Below are positions 7,755 through 16,948 of a DNA stretch of 64,000 nucleotides, one piece after another. Below the pieces are notes generated by a model that was not told the DNA's origin, searched no databases, and saw only the letters and a program-made list of their open reading frames with translations. Numbering within the stretch: the first letter of the stretch is position 1; the number at the start of each line of letters is the position of its first letter. The translations under genes and the position numbers were made by a program. The stretch comes from Clostridiales bacterium Firm_08 (lineage in GTDB: Bacteria > Bacillota > Clostridia > Oscillospirales > QAKW01), in contig LVAN01000002.1 in NCBI GenBank assembly GCA_001604045.1, positions 21,122 through 85,121 of the forward strand. The letters run 5' to 3'.

Positions 7755-8477
7755 CTATTTTATCAGTTCCGATGCGGGTGTTATGGAAACGATCTGTTTC
7801 ATCACAACGGTCTTTTTGACGGTGGAAACAGAAAGCACACTGTCCTTCGGCGGATTTGCCGACGCGGCGATCACTGTAATGATAACGGAAAACACCAGCG
7901 CGATCAGCGCGCCTTTTATCAATCCGATCAGCGCCCCGCCGACCTGATTGACCTTTTTGCCGAGCGGCAGAAGCTTGACGACCATTGTCAGCAGTTTTGC
8001 CGCCAGTACACAGAGAAGGCTCAACACGATGAACAGCGCGATAAACGCGATCGCTTTGCTGATCGCCGCGCTGATCGGGTCAGTGATCCGCGCGACGACG
8101 TCCTTTTTGGCCGCCGCGGCGCCCGCTTTCACATCAGACAAAAGTTTTTCCGCGTCCACGCCCGCCATTTTGAGCAGCTGCTCCACCTGCGGCGACATGT
8201 CCCCGAACGTTTTCTGCAGGTCGATGGAAGCGAGTTTTTGTTCCTTTTCCCCCGCCTTGCTGCCGGCAAGAGTATTGATGACAAGCGTTTCCACCCGGTC
8301 ATGCGTAAACGTTTTATCAATGTACTCTCCCACAGGCGACATCAAGGACAGCGACAAAACAAAAGCCAGAATGACGCCCACCATGCCGAAAAGCGTCGCC
8401 ACCAGCCCTTTGCGATAGCCGATGACGGCAAATACCGCCAGGATCCCGACGATCAGAGCGTCCCAAATGATAAACAT
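7755..8477 (-). CDS. cvpA: CvpA family membrane protein
   Basis: A 240-residue protein starting with a W-D-A-L-I-V-G-I segment and a G-Y-R-K-G-L turn between the first two membrane helices, typical of CvpA. About four membrane segments are visible, with an Ala/Lys-rich soluble insert in the middle (about residues 60-125). CvpA proteins are linked to envelope homeostasis and, in some bacteria, colicin V export, but their mechanism is not settled. It is 11 bases upstream of pgsA. Confidence 0.82.
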   Translation of the reverse strand: MFIIWDALIVGILAVFAVIGYRKGLVATLFGMVGVILAFVLSLSLMSPVGEYIDKTFTHDRVETLVINTLAGSKAGEKEQKLASIDLQKTFGDMSPQVEQLLKMAGVDAEKLLSDVKAGAAAAKKDVVARITDPISAAISKAIAFIALFIVLSLLCVLAAKLLTMVVKLLPLGKKVNQVGGALIGLIKGALIALVFSVIITVIAASANPPKDSVLSVSTVKKTVVMKQIVSITPASELIK

Positions 8478-8493
8478 CCGTTTTTCCTCCTAC

Positions 8494-9774
8494 TCATTCA
8501 ATACTATTATATACGGCTTGCGTCGTATAAATATCAAACAAAACGTTCCCGCGGCCCAGCGCGACCTTGCGGACGTTGCCTTCATTTTCAAGCCTGGAGC
8601 GCACGCTCAGAGAGGAAAGCGACAGAATGAGCGTCTCGCTCTCCCCCAGCAGCGCGACCTTGTCCTCCCGCACGTCAAGATCGCTCACCAGCGTTTCCGC
8701 CTCGAATTTCTGCGTCTGTTTGCCCCTGTTGTTCACGTTATATACGGTTGATTGCCCCAAACGGCTGTCCGAAAGGACCAGCACGCTTTGATGCGCGGGG
8801 GACAGATCGAATTTCTGTATGAAATTATGGGCAAGCGTCCAAACATGTTCCTCTTTTCCCTTGCCGTCATAAAACGCGAGTTTATCGGAATACAAGGCGG
8901 CGAGCGTTACGCCGTCTTTATAGCAAACGGCAAGCGGCAGAGCGGACACCGGCGTTTCCCAATAGATCTCGTCCTTGCCCAGCCGTACGCAGACGATCTC
9001 CGCGTGATCGGCGGCGTCCGCCGTATTGTAGCAGATCAGCGCGACGCGGTCGCCGCCGGCGGAAATCGCGGCGTTCAAAAGGTAGCGTTCCGAACTCTGC
9101 CAGGTGAATACCTCGTCAAAACGCGTATCAAACACCCGCAGGGTGTTTTTGTGACGGTCTCCCGTCGTGATGACGGCGATATACCCCTTTTCGTTGGCGG
9201 TCACCGTCAGGATCGGTTCCTCTGTCTTTTCCTCAAATACGACGGAAAAGGAGTTTGTGACGATCAGGCGGTTGCCGCCGCAGTCATAGGCGATGACAAA
9301 TCTTCCTGTCGTCAGCAGCTGCGGCGATGTAAAGCCGGTATCCGTCGTGAAAAACTCGGCGCCACGGCTGTCCATAATGGTCAGTCTTGACGGTGTGAGA
9401 CGGACCAGTCCGTCCTTATACGTCTTTACGATCGCGTCAGCGTCATAATCAAAGGTGATCGGCTCGTCCGTCCCTCCGGAGGAGGTGACGTTGACGTCGA
9501 TCTTGGCGATCAGACGGCGCAGATTGTCCATACTGATATTGTCACGGTTGACGACAAGAAACCCGACCAGAAAGGCCGCCAGAACGATAAGCAGCGCGTA
9601 TCTGCCGAACCGCAGCGCGAAATGAGATCGTTTGAGGAATTTTTTGCTGACCGCGCGTTCCTCTCCGTCCGCGTATATTTCATCTTCCTCGTCTTCTGCC
9701 TCATCGTACGCGTCGTCAAATTCGTCATCATATTCTTCGTAGTTTTCGTTTTTTCTTTTTTTCAGATCAGCCAC
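8494..9774 (-). CDS. DUF5711-type membrane-anchored beta-propeller-like protein
   Basis: A 426-residue protein I assign from memory to DUF5711, common in Clostridia. Residues 1-50 are strongly acidic (runs of D/E/Y), residues about 55-78 form one membrane helix, and the rest is a long series of beta-strand repeats resembling WD/PQQ-like propeller blades. The topology suggests an acidic cytoplasmic tail and an extracytoplasmic propeller. The start overlaps truA by 13 bases. No catalytic motif is visible and the function is unknown. Confidence 0.7.
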   Translation of the reverse strand: MADLKKRKNENYEEYDDEFDDAYDEAEDEEDEIYADGEERAVSKKFLKRSHFALRFGRYALLIVLAAFLVGFLVVNRDNISMDNLRRLIAKIDVNVTSSGGTDEPITFDYDADAIVKTYKDGLVRLTPSRLTIMDSRGAEFFTTDTGFTSPQLLTTGRFVIAYDCGGNRLIVTNSFSVVFEEKTEEPILTVTANEKGYIAVITTGDRHKNTLRVFDTRFDEVFTWQSSERYLLNAAISAGGDRVALICYNTADAADHAEIVCVRLGKDEIYWETPVSALPLAVCYKDGVTLAALYSDKLAFYDGKGKEEHVWTLAHNFIQKFDLSPAHQSVLVLSDSRLGQSTVYNVNNRGKQTQKFEAETLVSDLDVREDKVALLGESETLILSLSSLSVRSRLENEGNVRKVALGRGNVLFDIYTTQAVYNSIE

Positions 9775-10535
9775 GGTCCATCCTCCTTTCCGATCTCATC
9801 GTAAAATACACGATGCAGGTACAGCCCGTGCGCCGGCGCGGTCGGTCCCGCCGCCGCGCGGTCCCGCGCGGCGATGATCCCGGCGACGGCGTCGGGATCC
9901 AGCGCGCCCGCGCCGATCCTGACAAGCGTTCCCGCGATGATCCGCACCATATTGTAAAGAAATCCGTCGCCGCACACCCGCAAAGCGATCCGTCTGCCCT
10001 GCCGGGAGACGTCCGCCCAATACAGCGTGCGCACGGTATCTGTTATTTTAGAGCCCTCCGACATAAAAGAACGGAAATCCTGCCGTCCCTCGAACGCCGC
10101 GGCGGCCCGCCTCATTTTTTCGACGTCCAGGCGGCCCTTCCAATGATACGCTCTGTCCTTGAGAAAGGGATCCCGCGCCGCGCCGTCATAGATAAGGTAC
10201 ACGTATTCTTTGGCTCTGGCGGAGTAGCGCGGATGAAAGTCCTCATCCACCTCCCGGCAGCCGATGACGGCGATGCCGTCCGGCAGCGCCGCGTTCAGCG
10301 CGAGCGGAACGCGGATACATTCCATATCGGTATCGACGGAAAAACACATACGGTATCCCGTCGCGTGTACGCCGCTGTCGGTGCGGCTGCACCCGGTGAC
10401 GTCCGCGCGGACGCCGAATATCTCCTCGATGGCGTCCTGCATACAGGTCTGCACGGCGTATCCGTTTTTCTGCACCTGCCATCCGACAAAACCCGTGCCG
10501 ACAAACGAGATCGTAAGCAAAAACTTTCTCGTCAT
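9762..10535 (-). CDS. truA: tRNA pseudouridine(38-40) synthase
   Basis: A 257-residue TruA. The catalytic motif C-S-R-T-D-S-G-V-H-A contains Asp53, equivalent to E. coli Asp60. The N-terminal V-G-T-G-F-V-G-W-Q segment and C-terminal L-Y-N-M-V-R-I motif are also typical. The enzyme isomerises uridines in the tRNA anticodon arm. Its position right after ecfA1-ecfA2-ecfT is the classic Firmicutes arrangement. Confidence 0.96.
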   Translation of the reverse strand: MTRKFLLTISFVGTGFVGWQVQKNGYAVQTCMQDAIEEIFGVRADVTGCSRTDSGVHATGYRMCFSVDTDMECIRVPLALNAALPDGIAVIGCREVDEDFHPRYSARAKEYVYLIYDGAARDPFLKDRAYHWKGRLDVEKMRRAAAAFEGRQDFRSFMSEGSKITDTVRTLYWADVSRQGRRIALRVCGDGFLYNMVRIIAGTLVRIGAGALDPDAVAGIIAARDRAAAGPTAPAHGLYLHRVFYDEIGKEDGPWLI

Positions 10536-10536
10536 A

Positions 10537-11352
10537 TCAGGTCACCACATTGAGAAAGATGATCAGCGCGAGCTGCCCCGTCATCACGAGCGCCGCGAGC
10601 GCGTCCCGCGCCGCGAAATGAAACACTTTATATCTTGTCCGGTCGTTGCCGCCGTGATAACAGCGGCATTCCATCGCGTCCGCGAGTTCCTCCGCGCGGC
10701 GGAACGCCGAAATGATCAGCGGGATCAGGATGGGCACCAGCGCTTTCGCGCGGCGAAAGATGTTGCCCGTCTCAAAGTCCGCGCCCCGCGCCTTCTGCGC
10801 GCTGATGATCTTATCCGTCTCATCCACCAGCGTCGGGATGAAACGCAGCGCGATGGTCATCATCATAGACAGTTCGTGGACCGGCACTTTTACCCATTTG
10901 AGCGGCGCGAGAAGACTTTCCATCGCGCCGGTCAGCATAATGGGTGAAGTCGTGTACGTCATAAAAGACGTGCCGATCACCAGCAGTATGATGCGCACCG
11001 CCATAAAAACAGCGTTGCGCAGACCGTTCCAGGTCAGCCATCCGAGCCATGACACGTCCTCAAAGATCGGCGTGCCGGTACCGTAGATCAGATTGAATGT
11101 CGCCGTAAAAAGAAGTACGAACAAAATGGGTTTTATGCCGCGCAGCACCACCCCGAACGGGATGCGGGAAAGGGCGATGATGACGAACATCATCGCGGCG
11201 CTTACAAAGTAGCCCCAGCCGCCGCGGATGACGAACAGTGAAACGATATAAAGGATGGTCAGCAGCACCTTGGTGCGCGGATCGAGTTTATGGATGGGCG
11301 AGGCGCCGGGGAAATACTGCCCGAGCGTGATATCCTTAATCACGGGACGCAC
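10537..11352 (-). CDS. ecfT: ECF transporter transmembrane coupling protein EcfT
   Basis: A 271-residue membrane protein with about five to six helices. It carries the two cytoplasmic coupling motifs of EcfT: Q-K-A-R-G-A-D, and a variant second one, A-M-E-C-R-C-Y-H-G-G (usually A-R-G/A-R-C-Y). These contact the grooves of the two ATPases. It couples ATP hydrolysis to vitamin or metal uptake by S components encoded elsewhere. It overlaps ecfA2 by 17 bases. Confidence 0.93.
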   Translation of the reverse strand: MRPVIKDITLGQYFPGASPIHKLDPRTKVLLTILYIVSLFVIRGGWGYFVSAAMMFVIIALSRIPFGVVLRGIKPILFVLLFTATFNLIYGTGTPIFEDVSWLGWLTWNGLRNAVFMAVRIILLVIGTSFMTYTTSPIMLTGAMESLLAPLKWVKVPVHELSMMMTIALRFIPTLVDETDKIISAQKARGADFETGNIFRRAKALVPILIPLIISAFRRAEELADAMECRCYHGGNDRTRYKVFHFAARDALAALVMTGQLALIIFLNVVT

Positions 11353-12205
11353 CTCCCGTCAGTTTGGAGAGGATCTCCCGTTTCGCCGTTTCAATGGTGT
11401 AGATATCGGTACGAACGTCATATCCCTTTTCCCTCAGGTCGATAAAGACCTTGGTGATCTGCGGGATATCCAGTCCCATCGCGATCAGCTCATCCGCCCG
11501 CTCGAACACGGCGTCCACCGTCTCGTGCATCCGCACCCTGCCGCCTTCCATCACGATGATGCTGTCGGCGTTGTTGGCGATGTCCTCCATCGAGTGAGAC
11601 ACCAGAAGGACGGTGCTGCCCGTCTCTTTGTGATAGTCCCGGATGCGGGACAATATCTCGTCCCGCCCTTTGGGATCCAGACCCGCGGCGGGCTCATCCA
11701 AAATCAGCACTTTCGGTTCCAGCGCCATCACGCCCGCGATGGCGATCCTCCGTTTCTGCCCGCCGGACAGATCGAAAGGCGATTTATCGAGGCAGTCCTC
11801 CCCCATCCCGACGAACCGCAGGCTCTCCCGCACGCGGCGGTCGATCTCCGCCTCGTCGAGTTTCATATTTTTCGGTCCGAAAGCGATATCTTTATAGACC
11901 GTTTCCTCGAACAACTGATACTCGGGATACTGGAACACCAGTCCGACCTTGAAGCGCGTTTCGATCCGGCGCGCCTTGTTTTCGCTCCAAAGATCCGCGC
12001 CGTCCACGAACACCTTGCCCTCGGTAGGCTTCAATATGGCGTTGAGATGGGAGATGAGCGTGCTTTTGCCCGAACCGGTCTGTCCGATGACGCCGACGTA
12101 TTCTCCCTCGCGCACGCTGATATTGACCCCGTCCAGCGCCGTTTTTTCAAACGGCGTGCCGATGCCGTATCTATGCGTCAAATTTTCGGTCCGAATAATC
12201 TCCAA
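11336..12205 (-). CDS. ecfA2: ECF transporter ATPase EcfA2
   Basis: A 289-residue ABC ATPase. Walker A reads G-Q-T-G-S-G-K-S-T, the signature L-S-G-G-Q-K-R-R, and Walker B I-L-D-E-P-A-A-G-L-D-P. The P-A-A-G variant of the Walker B tail is typical of EcfA2 (EcfA'). It overlaps the 3' end of ecfA1 by 35 bases. Confidence 0.95.
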   Translation of the reverse strand: MEIIRTENLTHRYGIGTPFEKTALDGVNISVREGEYVGVIGQTGSGKSTLISHLNAILKPTEGKVFVDGADLWSENKARRIETRFKVGLVFQYPEYQLFEETVYKDIAFGPKNMKLDEAEIDRRVRESLRFVGMGEDCLDKSPFDLSGGQKRRIAIAGVMALEPKVLILDEPAAGLDPKGRDEILSRIRDYHKETGSTVLLVSHSMEDIANNADSIIVMEGGRVRMHETVDAVFERADELIAMGLDIPQITKVFIDLREKGYDVRTDIYTIETAKREILSKLTGGASRD

Positions 12206-13052
12206 ACTTGCCCTCCAGCAGGTCGATCAGGACCTGCGTACATTCCATATCATCCAGTATCGAGATCGGTACTTTGATGTCGTATTGCCGCAGCGCGAAC
12301 ATCAGATCCGCCGACTGCGGGACGTCCAGCGCCACACTCTGCAACAGCCCGACGTTCGCGAACACCTCGCGCGGCGTGCCGTCCAGCAGGATCTTGCCCT
12401 CGTTCATCACAAGGATCCTGTCCGCCTGCACCGCTTCATCCATATAATGCGTGATAAGCAGTACGGTCACGCCCTCCTCGCGGTTGAGACGGCGGATGGT
12501 GCGCATCACTTCCCGTCTCCCCTTGGGATCCAGCATGGCGGTCGGCTCATCCAAAATAATACATTTCGGCTTCATCGCCAGGATCCCCGCCACCGCGACG
12601 CGCTGTTTCTGTCCGCCGGACAGGCGGTGCGGCGCGTGCTTGCGGAAAGGAAGCATATCGACGATCTCCAGCGCCTCGGTCACGCGGCGTTCCATCTCGT
12701 CGTGGGGAACGCTCAGATTTTCCAGCGCGAACGCGACGTCTTCCTCCACCACCGTGGCGATAAGTTGATTGTCCGGATTTTGAAAGACCATCCCGACGTT
12801 TTTGCGGATGTCCAGCAGATTGTTTTCATCCGCCGTATCCATCCCCAGCGCCGTTACGGTCCCGCCGGTGGGTTTCAGGATGCCGTTGAACAGTTTCGCG
12901 AGCGTGCTTTTGCCGCAGCCGTTATGCCCGAGGACGGCGACGAAAGAGCCTTCCTCCACGGCAAGGTCGATGTTTTTCAGGACGGGGACCGGCTCCCTGC
13001 CCTCCCCGCCGGGATATGAAAAACTCAGATTGTGGGTTTCCAGTATATTCAT
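12171..13052 (-). CDS. ecfA1: ECF transporter ATPase EcfA1
   Basis: A 293-residue ABC ATPase with Walker A G-H-N-G-C-G-K-S-T, signature L-S-G-G-Q-K-Q-R and Walker B I-L-D-E-P-T-A-M-L-D-P, all typical of EcfA1. It forms a heterodimer with EcfA2 on EcfT. Gene order ecfA1-ecfA2-ecfT-truA is canonical. Its start overlaps the end of the upstream methyltransferase gene by 4 bases. Confidence 0.95.
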   Translation of the reverse strand: MNILETHNLSFSYPGGEGREPVPVLKNIDLAVEEGSFVAVLGHNGCGKSTLAKLFNGILKPTGGTVTALGMDTADENNLLDIRKNVGMVFQNPDNQLIATVVEEDVAFALENLSVPHDEMERRVTEALEIVDMLPFRKHAPHRLSGGQKQRVAVAGILAMKPKCIILDEPTAMLDPKGRREVMRTIRRLNREEGVTVLLITHYMDEAVQADRILVMNEGKILLDGTPREVFANVGLLQSVALDVPQSADLMFALRQYDIKVPISILDDMECTQVLIDLLEGKFGDYSDRKFDA

Positions 13053-13912
13053 TCTTTACTCCAACGCGCGGTGGCGCCGGCGGGAAAGCAAAGATCCCTT
13101 CCGTCAACGCGCAGTCCGATCTCGTCCGCCGCGACAACGCCGCCGAATACCGGGCGCACCGTCGTTTCCAACATATATTTCATCACCGACGCGGAAAGTC
13201 CGGTCGAATAGGAATTGACCAGGAAAAACAGGGCATTGTCCGACAGCACCTGCCGGCAGAGCGTCAGCAGATCGAAAAGTTTTTCCTCCAGTTTCCAAAC
13301 CTCGCCGCCCGGTCCCCTGCCGTAAGAGGGAGGATCCATCACGATGCCGTCGTAGCGGTGCCCGCGGCGGATCTCCCGCTCAACGAACTTGACGCAGTCA
13401 TCCACGATATAGCGCACCGGGCGATCGGTCAGCCCGTTGAGCGCGGCGTTTTCCTTCGCCCAGGCTACCATTCCTTTGGCCGCGTCAACATGTACGACGC
13501 TCGCGCCCGCTTTGGCGCAGGCGACCGTCGCGCCGCCGGTATAGGCGAACAGATTGAGAACGCTGACCGGACGGCCGGCACCTTCGATCTTTTGCCGCAT
13601 AAAATCCCAGTTGACCGCCTGTTCGGGAAACAGGCCGGTATGTTTGAAATTCATCGGCTTGACCTGAAATACAAGGTCTTTATAACACACGCGCCACGCC
13701 TCGGGCAGATCCTCAACGTCCCAATGTCCGCCGCCCTCGCGGGAACGGATATAGTGACCCGCCGCCCTGCGCCACGCGGGATGCTCTCTCGGCGTTTTCC
13801 AGATCGCCTGAGGATCCGGCCGGATCAGGATATGACCCTTCCAGTCTTCCAGTTTCTCGCCGTCCGTAGCGTCCAGCAGTTTATAATCTTTCCACGCGTC
13901 CGCGATCCACAT
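13049..13912 (-). CDS. Class I SAM-dependent methyltransferase (PF10672-like)
   Basis: A 287-residue protein with a Rossmann methyltransferase core. Motif I reads V-L-N-L-F-A-Y-T-G-G (about 118-127), an acidic residue follows at V-H-V-D-A, and the catalytic-type motif is D-P-P-S-Y-G. This is the pattern of RlmI/RlmK-like rRNA methyltransferases, but the N-terminal PUA domain of RlmI is absent. Target RNA unknown. It sits between ruvB and ecfA1 in the minus-strand run. Confidence 0.82.
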   Translation of the reverse strand: MWIADAWKDYKLLDATDGEKLEDWKGHILIRPDPQAIWKTPREHPAWRRAAGHYIRSREGGGHWDVEDLPEAWRVCYKDLVFQVKPMNFKHTGLFPEQAVNWDFMRQKIEGAGRPVSVLNLFAYTGGATVACAKAGASVVHVDAAKGMVAWAKENAALNGLTDRPVRYIVDDCVKFVEREIRRGHRYDGIVMDPPSYGRGPGGEVWKLEEKLFDLLTLCRQVLSDNALFFLVNSYSTGLSASVMKYMLETTVRPVFGGVVAADEIGLRVDGRDLCFPAGATARWSKE

Positions 13913-13924
13913 ACCTTTCGCTCC

Positions 13925-14962
13925 TTACAGCGTCATCTGCCCCGAGGCGGGCAGTCCCAAATGCTCGCACGCCTTAGGCGTTGTCACCCTGCCGCGCGGC
14001 GTGCGCGCCAAAAAACCAAGTTGCAGCAGATACGGCTCGTAGACGTCCTCCAGCGTGATCGCTTCCTCGCCGATGGTCGCGGCGAGCGTTTCCAGCCCCA
14101 CCGGGCCGCCGCCGAAGTTTTTGATGATAGAAGTCAGCATCAGCCGGTCGATGCGATCCAGTCCCAGCACATCGATATCCAGTGCTTTCAGCGCCATATC
14201 GGCGATCTGCGCGGTGATGACGCCCTCGCCCTTTACCTCGGCGAAGTCCCGCACCCGCCGCAGCAGACGGTTGACGATGCGCGGCGTGCCGCGGGAACGT
14301 TTGGCGATCTCCAGCGCGCCGTGCGGATCGATGGGGATATTCAGGATCCGGGCGCTGCGGTCGGCGATCTCCGCGAGTTCGTCCGTCGTATAAAGTTCAA
14401 GCCGCAGCATAACACCGAAGCGATCCCGCAGCGGCGCGGAGATCTGTCCGGCGCGGGTCGTCGCGCCGATCAGCGTAAAGCGCGGCAGATCCAAACGGAT
14501 ACTGCGCGCCGACGGTCCTTTGCCGATGATGATATCCACAGCGTAATCCTCCATCGCGGGATAGAGGATCTCCTCCACCGTGCGGCTGAGCCGGTGGATC
14601 TCATCGATAAACAGCACGTCCCCCGGCTGCAGCGACGTAATGATCGCCGCGAGGTCGCCCGGTTTCTCGATCGCCGGTCCGGAGGTGATGCGGATGTTGA
14701 CGTTCATTTCCTTTGCGATGATGCCCGCCAGCGTCGTCTTGCCCAGCCCCGGCGGTCCGTACAAAAGACAGTGGTCAAGGCTCTCTCCCCGCCCTTTGGC
14801 GGCGTCGATGAAAACGGCGAGGTTTTCCTTCGCCTTCTGCTGACCGATATAATCCGCGAGACGGTGGGGACGGAGCGTTTCCTCCGTCTCGGAGTCCTGC
14901 GTGACGAGCGTGGCGGATACCACGCGTTCTTCCTGTTCGTTAAATCCCGATTCGATCACCAT
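13925..14962 (-). CDS. ruvB: Holliday junction branch-migration ATPase RuvB
   Basis: A 345-residue RuvB of normal length. It has Walker A G-P-P-G-L-G-K-T, Walker B F-I-D-E-I-H-R-L and sensor I-G-A-T-T-R-A-G, then a C-terminal winged helix. It drives branch migration of recombination intermediates together with RuvA. The start is one base after the ruvA stop. Confidence 0.97.
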   Translation of the reverse strand: MVIESGFNEQEERVVSATLVTQDSETEETLRPHRLADYIGQQKAKENLAVFIDAAKGRGESLDHCLLYGPPGLGKTTLAGIIAKEMNVNIRITSGPAIEKPGDLAAIITSLQPGDVLFIDEIHRLSRTVEEILYPAMEDYAVDIIIGKGPSARSIRLDLPRFTLIGATTRAGQISAPLRDRFGVMLRLELYTTDELAEIADRSARILNIPIDPHGALEIAKRSRGTPRIVNRLLRRVRDFAEVKGEGVITAQIADMALKALDIDVLGLDRIDRLMLTSIIKNFGGGPVGLETLAATIGEEAITLEDVYEPYLLQLGFLARTPRGRVTTPKACEHLGLPASGQMTL

Positions 14963-14963
14963 A

Positions 14964-15566
14964 TCACCCCATCAGTTTTCCAAGCGCCGCCTTGACGGCC
15001 TGTTCGACGTTCAGCGTCGCGATATCAACGCTCGCGACGGCGCGTTTCGCCTCGTGCTGTGTATAGCCCAGCACCATCAGCGCGCCGATGACCTCGGCGC
15101 TCTTGGCGCCCTGCCCCATCTCGACAGGCGCCGTATTTTTACCGGCGAGCAGATCGCCGTGTTCCTTTGACATTTTATCCTTGAGTTCCAGAACGATGCG
15201 CTGCGCGACTTTCGGCCCCACGCCGTTGGCTTTGGTGATGCGGGCGTGGTCGCCCGTCACGACGCTCGCGGCGAGATCGCCGGGCGACAGTTCGCTCAGC
15301 ACGCTGAGCGCCACCTTCGGCCCCACACCGTTGACCTCCAAAAGCATTTTGAAGCAGTCCCTTTCCCTGGTATCGGAAAAGCCGAACAACTCAACGCCGT
15401 CCTCTTTCACGTTCATAAAGGTGAACAGCCGCACCGGTTTTCGCAGATCGGGAAGTCCCGAAAGGCACGCCGCCGTGATACTGACCTCATAACCGACGCC
15501 GGCGCATTCCACCACCGCCCTGCCGATATCCTTTTCCAGCAGTATCCCGTTCAATGAATAGATCAC
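14964..15566 (-). CDS. ruvA: Holliday junction DNA-binding protein RuvA
   Basis: A 200-residue RuvA, the usual length. I choose a GTG start at 15566 because it overlaps the ruvC stop as GTGA and has GGAGG ten bases upstream; a longer upstream frame adds residues no RuvA has. Helix-hairpin-helix motifs are seen as V-N-G-V-G-P-K and A-N-G-V-G-P-K, and the C-terminal UBA-like domain III that touches RuvB is present. Confidence 0.95.
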   Translation of the reverse strand: MIYSLNGILLEKDIGRAVVECAGVGYEVSITAACLSGLPDLRKPVRLFTFMNVKEDGVELFGFSDTRERDCFKMLLEVNGVGPKVALSVLSELSPGDLAASVVTGDHARITKANGVGPKVAQRIVLELKDKMSKEHGDLLAGKNTAPVEMGQGAKSAEVIGALMVLGYTQHEAKRAVASVDIATLNVEQAVKAALGKLMG

Positions 15567-16057
15567 TTGTCCTGTTCCTCCAATAATGAATTTGTACTGT
15601 GGGCGAGACAAACGGCGAGCGCCAGCGCGTCCGCCGCGTCATCCGGGCGGGGCATTTTGGAAAGACCCAGCATCGTCTGCGTCATCTGCATCACCTGATG
15701 TTTTTCCGCCCTGCCGTAGCCGACGACCGCCATTTTGACCTGCAGGGGGGTATATTCCCTGTAGGGCACGCCCTTCTGACAGGCGGCGAGCAATATCACG
15801 CCGCGCGCGTGCGCCACGGCTATGCCGGTCGTGAGATTGGTGTTGAAAAAAAGTTCCTCCACGCTCACGTGATCGGGCCGGTAGCGGTCGATGAGTTCCC
15901 CCATCCCGTCGTAGATCATCAGCAGCCGTTTTTCGAACGGCGCGTCCGCCGGCGTCGTGATCGCGCCGTAATCCAGGACCCGGAACCGCCTGCCGTCATA
16001 TTCGATTACGCCGTACCCCACGGTGGCGTACCCGGGGTCGATGCCGAGGATCCTCAT
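15563..16057 (-). CDS. ruvC: Holliday junction resolvase RuvC
   Basis: A RuvC of about 164 residues. The catalytic acids are visible: G-I-D-P-G at the N-terminus, V-S-V-E-E-L-F-F in the middle and P-D-D-A-A-D-A near the C-terminus. The ATG at 16057 has a better-spaced SD (GGAGA) than the in-frame ATG two codons upstream. It is the first gene of the long minus-strand run to larA. Confidence 0.95.
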   Translation of the reverse strand: MRILGIDPGYATVGYGVIEYDGRRFRVLDYGAITTPADAPFEKRLLMIYDGMGELIDRYRPDHVSVEELFFNTNLTTGIAVAHARGVILLAACQKGVPYREYTPLQVKMAVVGYGRAEKHQVMQMTQTMLGLSKMPRPDDAADALALAVCLAHSTNSLLEEQDK

Positions 16058-16189
16058 AATCATACTTCTCCATAATGCAATAAAATACTATTTTACAGTA
16101 TATCATACAACAAACATAAAATAAAGGGGATTTTTCAACTTTTTTGAGTTTTTTTTCGGAGCAATTTTTTGAAAAAAAGAAAATTTTTA

Positions 16190-16217
16190 TTGACAAACGA
16201 TAAATTCGTGATACAAT
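16190..16217 (+). promoter_or_regulatory. Promoter of the DUF2975/HTH/DUF4173 unit
   Basis: TTGACA (16190-16195) and TACAAT (16212-16217) are separated by 16 bp. The whole divergent interval 16064-16252 is very A+T-rich compared with its surroundings. Confidence 0.8.
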
Positions 16218-16252
16218 GAAACTGTAAAACACAGAAACGGAGAAGTTTCGCG

Positions 16253-16696
16253 ATGAAAAAAAGACCCGACATCATTCTGTCCCTGATCCTCAGCATCATC
16301 CTGCTGGCGCTGACGGCGCTGTTCGCCGTGCTTCTGCCGGTACTGCTCGACTGGTACATCCGCTTCCGTTCCATACGGCAGGCGCTGTACATACCGATGC
16401 TCGTCACCGCTTACGGATGTACGGCGGCGGCCGTGACCGCGCTGATCTTCCTGATCCGCCTGCTCGTCCGGATCCGGGAAGGCTTCCTGTTCGACGCCGA
16501 CAACATACGCTCCCTTACCGCGCTTTCCCTCTGCTTTCTCGGCGCGACCCTCTGCGCCGCCTGCGGCGGATTTTTCTACTTCCCGTTCTGGGCGGCGGCG
16601 CTTGCCGGATTATTTATGTTTTTGCTTCTGCGGATCATACGAATGGCGTTCGCGCGCGCCGCGGAGATCAAAAGCGAAAACGATATGACGATTTAG
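16253..16696 (+). CDS. DUF2975 family four-helix membrane protein
   Basis: A 147-residue protein with four predicted membrane helices (about 8-32, 43-68, 88-108, 112-130). The layout and the next gene, a short XRE regulator, match the DUF2975 plus YozG-like pair I know from many Firmicutes. The pair has no established function; a membrane partner controlling or controlled by the HTH protein is a reasonable idea. The next gene's SD lies across its stop codon. Confidence 0.75.
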   Translation: MKKRPDIILSLILSIILLALTALFAVLLPVLLDWYIRFRSIRQALYIPMLVTAYGCTAAAVTALIFLIRLLVRIREGFLFDADNIRSLTALSLCFLGATLCAACGGFFYFPFWAAALAGLFMFLLLRIIRMAFARAAEIKSENDMTI

Positions 16697-16705
16697 GAGG
16701 CGGCC

Positions 16706-16912
16706 ATGCATATTGTAATACGACTGGACGTGATGATGGCGCGGCGCAAAATGTCCCTCGGGGAACTTGCCGCCAGGGTCGGCATCACCCAGGCCAATCT
16801 TTCTATTTTGAAAACCGGAAAGGCAAAAGCCGTGCGTTTTTCAACGCTGGAGGCGCTCTGCAGCGCGCTGGACTGCCAGCCCGGAGATATCATCGAGTAC
16901 GCGAATGACTGA
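16706..16912 (+). CDS. YozG-like XRE/Cro-family regulator
   Basis: A 68-residue single-domain helix-turn-helix protein. Residues about 17-50 read as helix, turn and recognition helix, with S-L-G-E-L-A-A-R-V-G-I-T-Q-A-N-L, followed by C-Q-P-G-D-I-I-E-Y, typical of the short YozG branch. SD AGGAGG is present. It has no sensing domain of its own, so the adjacent DUF2975 protein is a candidate sensor. Confidence 0.85.
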   Translation: MHIVIRLDVMMARRKMSLGELAARVGITQANLSILKTGKAKAVRFSTLEALCSALDCQPGDIIEYAND

Positions 16913-16948
16913 CAAGTAGTATCGCTTTACACAAAGGAGGTTTTTTAA

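Noticed and set aside
13016..14995. 659-codon plus frame opposite the methyltransferase and ruvB
   Set aside because: Arg/His/Asp-rich composition typical of an antisense shadow; ruvB and the methyltransferase are unambiguous on the other strand.
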